DNA of 64,000 nucleotides, from positions 1 through 64,000 of the forward strand of contig JAGASK010000033.1 of the NCBI GenBank assembly GCA_017621815.1, read 5' to 3'. A model generated the notes under the pieces. The model ran no database searches. It saw nothing but the letters and a program-made list of their open reading frames with translations, and was not told where the DNA came from. Below, in pieces: positions 62,116-64,000 of the stretch. Each line of letters starts with the position of its first letter. The first letter of the stretch is position 1. The position numbers were made by a program, and so were the translations under genes. The DNA comes from Lachnospiraceae bacterium. GTDB taxonomy: Bacteria > Bacillota > Clostridia > Lachnospirales > Lachnospiraceae.

Positions 62116-63177
62116 TCATAAAAAACTATCTGTAAAAAAACAGGCATCCCCAAAGGAGAAAAACCGGTATTTTTCCTTAATCGCTTCTTCATACGCACTG
62201 AGCACATGCTCTCTTCCCGCCAGAGCTGAAACAAGCATCACAAGAGTGGACTCCGGCAGATGGAAATTAGTAATCAGACAATCAAGTACCTTAAACTGAT
62301 AACCGGGATAAATAAAAATTTCCGTATTTCCGCAGCACTCTTTAAGCAGGCCGTCTTTGTCCGCAGCGCTTTCAACTGTACGGCAGCTGGTGGTTCCCAC
62401 ACAGATAACACGTCCGCCGCTTTTTTTTGTATCATTAATCATATCCGCTGCTTCCTGTGATATCTGATAATATTCCGAATGCATATGATGCTCCAGTATA
62501 TTTTCCGCCTTAACGGGACGAAAAGTTCCAAGGCCTACATGCAAGGTCACATAAGCAAGCTTTATCCCTTTTTCTTCTATCCTGTCAAGCAGCTCTTTTG
62601 TAAAATGAAGTCCTGCCGTAGGGGCAGCTGCGGAACCGTCATATTTGGCATAAACTGTCTGATAGCGGTTCTTATCCTGAAGCTTATGGGTAATGTAAGG
62701 AGGAAGGGGCATTTCACCCAGCTTATCCAGCACTTCCTCAAAAATACCTTCATATTCAAACCGAATCAGCCGGTTTCCTTCCTCAACAATATCTGTCACT
62801 TCTGCCTTCAGTAGTCCATCACCAAAAGAAATTCTGGTGCCCGGTTTCGCTTTTTTACCGGGCTTTACCAGAGTCTCCCAAATATTTCCTTCCCTTCTTT
62901 TAAGGAGAAGCACTTCAATAGATGCCCCTCCCGAAGAACTCCCTGCACAGCCCGAATTTTCCTTCACACCCATAAGCCTTGCCGGCAGCACCTTTGTATT
63001 ATTTAGTACGAGACAATCTCCCGGATGGAGATAATCTATAATATTCCGGAAAACCTCATGCTTTATTTCTCCTGTGTTTTTATCCACCATGAGAAGTCTT
63101 GAAGCGGAACGGTCCTTAAGCGGGTCCTGGGCTATCAGCTCCTTAGGCAAATCAAAATAAAAGTCTGAGGTTTTCAT
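62116..63177 (-). CDS. queA: S-adenosylmethionine:tRNA ribosyltransferase-isomerase QueA, 353 aa
   Basis: Transfers and isomerises the ribosyl part of SAM to 7-aminomethyl-deazaguanine in tRNA, forming epoxyqueuosine. Motifs: [72 protein letters not shown] and a C-terminal [19 protein letters not shown] short Cys/Ser/Gly insertion ([13 protein letters not shown], about 80-92) is not usual. ATG 63177 follows AGGAG by 6 bases; the upstream ATG 63192 overlaps the preceding stop. Confidence 0.95.
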   Translation of the reverse strand: MKTSDFYFDLPKELIAQDPLKDRSASRLLMVDKNTGEIKHEVFRNIIDYLHPGDCLVLNNTKVLPARLMGVKENSGCAGSSSGGASIEVLLLKRREGNIWETLVKPGKKAKPGTRISFGDGLLKAEVTDIVEEGNRLIRFEYEGIFEEVLDKLGEMPLPPYITHKLQDKNRYQTVYAKYDGSAAAPTAGLHFTKELLDRIEEKGIKLAYVTLHVGLGTFRPVKAENILEHHMHSEYYQISQEAADMINDTKKSGGRVICVGTTSCRTVESAADKDGLLKECCGNTEIFIYPGYQFKVLDCLITNFHLPESTLVMLVSALAGREHVLSAYEEAIKEKYRFFSFGDACFFTDSFL

Positions 63178-63191
63178 TTCTGCTCCTGTCA

Positions 63192-64000
63192 TTACAGCTT
63201 AGCTCCTTTTAAAAAGGCAACATAACCTCTTTTGGTCTCATATACGTCAGCCTTGCTGGTAGCTTCCCAGGGTGCATGCATGTTGAGAACAGCCACACCG
63301 CTGTCAATCACATTCATACCGTACAGCGCCAGAATATAAGCAATGGTTCCGCCGCCTCCAAGGTCTACTTTTCCAAGCTCCGCTGTCTGGAAATTAATGT
63401 TTTCCTTATCAAATATTTCCCTTAAATGAGCAAGATATTCCGCATTGGCATCATTGGAGCCTGATTTTCCTCTGGATCCCGTAAACTTATTAAATACCAT
63501 GCCGCCGCCTAAGTAAGCCACATTTTTCTTATCAAAGCTTGATGCGAAGGAAGGGTCAAAGGCACTGCTGACATCAGAAGAAAGCATACAGGAATTGGTA
63601 AGGCATCTTCTGAGCGCCAGTTCACTGTACTGTCCGAGAAGATTCATCACTTCCGCAACAGTATTTTCAAAGAATCTTGACTGCATACCGGTAGCGCCCA
63701 CACTTCCGATTTCTTCTTTATCCACCAAAAGACAGCAGGCTGTGCGTTTTGATTCTTCCACTTCCAGCATTGCCTTCAAAGATGAGAATGCACATACCCT
63801 GTCATCCTGTCCGTATGCCAGAATCATGCTTCTGTCAAAACCGGCTTCCCTTGCTTTTCCTGCAGGTACAACTTCCAGTTCCGCAGAAATAAAATCCTCT
63901 TCTTCTATTTCATAATTTTCTTTCAAAATAGCAAGAATTCCCTTCTTTACAGCTTCTTTTGCCGCACCTTTTTCTTCCTTATCCTTTTTTTCTTCCTTAT
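63192..64000 (-). CDS. M18-family aminopeptidase, C-terminal part (runs off right edge)
   Basis: The frame remains open to base 64000, so the N-terminus lies outside the window. A Lys/Glu-rich stretch ([20 protein letters not shown]) leads into the catalytic half: [32 protein letters not shown] and [17 protein letters not shown]. The DKEEIGS and MHAPWE blocks are zinc ligands and catalytic residues of M18 aspartyl-type aminopeptidases (ApeB-like). It cuts N-terminal residues from peptides in the cytoplasm. Its stop shares bases with the region just ahead of queA, suggesting one unit. Confidence 0.88.
   Translation of the reverse strand, partial: KEEKKDKEEKGAAKEAVKKGILAILKENYEIEEEDFISAELEVVPAGKAREAGFDRSMILAYGQDDRVCAFSSLKAMLEVEESKRTACCLLVDKEEIGSVGATGMQSRFFENTVAEVMNLLGQYSELALRRCLTNSCMLSSDVSSAFDPSFASSFDKKNVAYLGGGMVFNKFTGSRGKSGSNDANAEYLAHLREIFDKENINFQTAELGKVDLGGGGTIAYILALYGMNVIDSGVAVLNMHAPWEATSKADVYETKRGYVAFLKGAKL

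Overview
The window looks like a chromosome segment of a low-GC, anaerobic Firmicute, most likely a Lachnospiraceae member (Blautia- or Roseburia-like). The support is gene content only: NfnAB, Fhs-FolD, Rex, a Re-type citrate synthase with isocitrate dehydrogenase, a class B sortase with TPxTG substrates, a CGCG-rich small protein of the kind seen in Clostridia, and an alr-linked MazF. No rRNA, tRNA or CRISPR array was seen. Strong sigma-A type promoters and intrinsic terminators mark many unit boundaries.

Positions 1-13535 are accessory DNA with mosaic base composition. The segment abuts the 3' end of rlmH, the gene used as attachment site by staphylococcal SCC elements. The last codons of rlmH (E-P-Y-H-K-stop) recur as a direct repeat 875 bp away at 12661, and an 11-nt exact match to the core lies at 352. 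This suggests one or more SCC-like insertions. Inside are a Fic C-terminal fragment, a phosphoesterase / NucS-like nuclease / small-protein cluster, a decayed large serine recombinase, an McrB-McrC operon continuing into a zinc protein, an ADP-ribosylglycohydrolase, a 358-aa unknown and a zinc-ribbon membrane protein, a metallopeptidase remnant, a Nudix-like gene, and an Imm42-like immunity gene.

From 13536 on the DNA is core-like. Units, mostly on the minus strand, are: MORN protein / zinc-ribbon protein / rlmH; a ClpP-like protease, ftsK, fhs, folD, a TPR protein and nfnA-nfnB (26098 to 16135); rex, a coiled-coil protein, nnr, alr, mazF, a CNNM protein, yebC and a membrane protein (34160 to 26203); and Re-citrate synthase, a GntR regulator and icd (39717 to 36357). 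An ABC-F gene is divergent from rex.

Positions 39781-50885 form a surface-protein operon: a class B sortase with a long cytoplasmic extension, a 2053-aa and a 914-aa repeat protein with TPxTG-type signals and a shared C-terminal domain, and a leaderless subtilisin whose ribosome site lies in a hairpin. Next come a CGCG-rich small protein, two small genes, leuS, a divergent EF-G paralogue, tyrA, a fused fucokinase/GDP-fucose pyrophosphorylase with a VanZ-like gene, queA and a partial M18 aminopeptidase running off the right edge.
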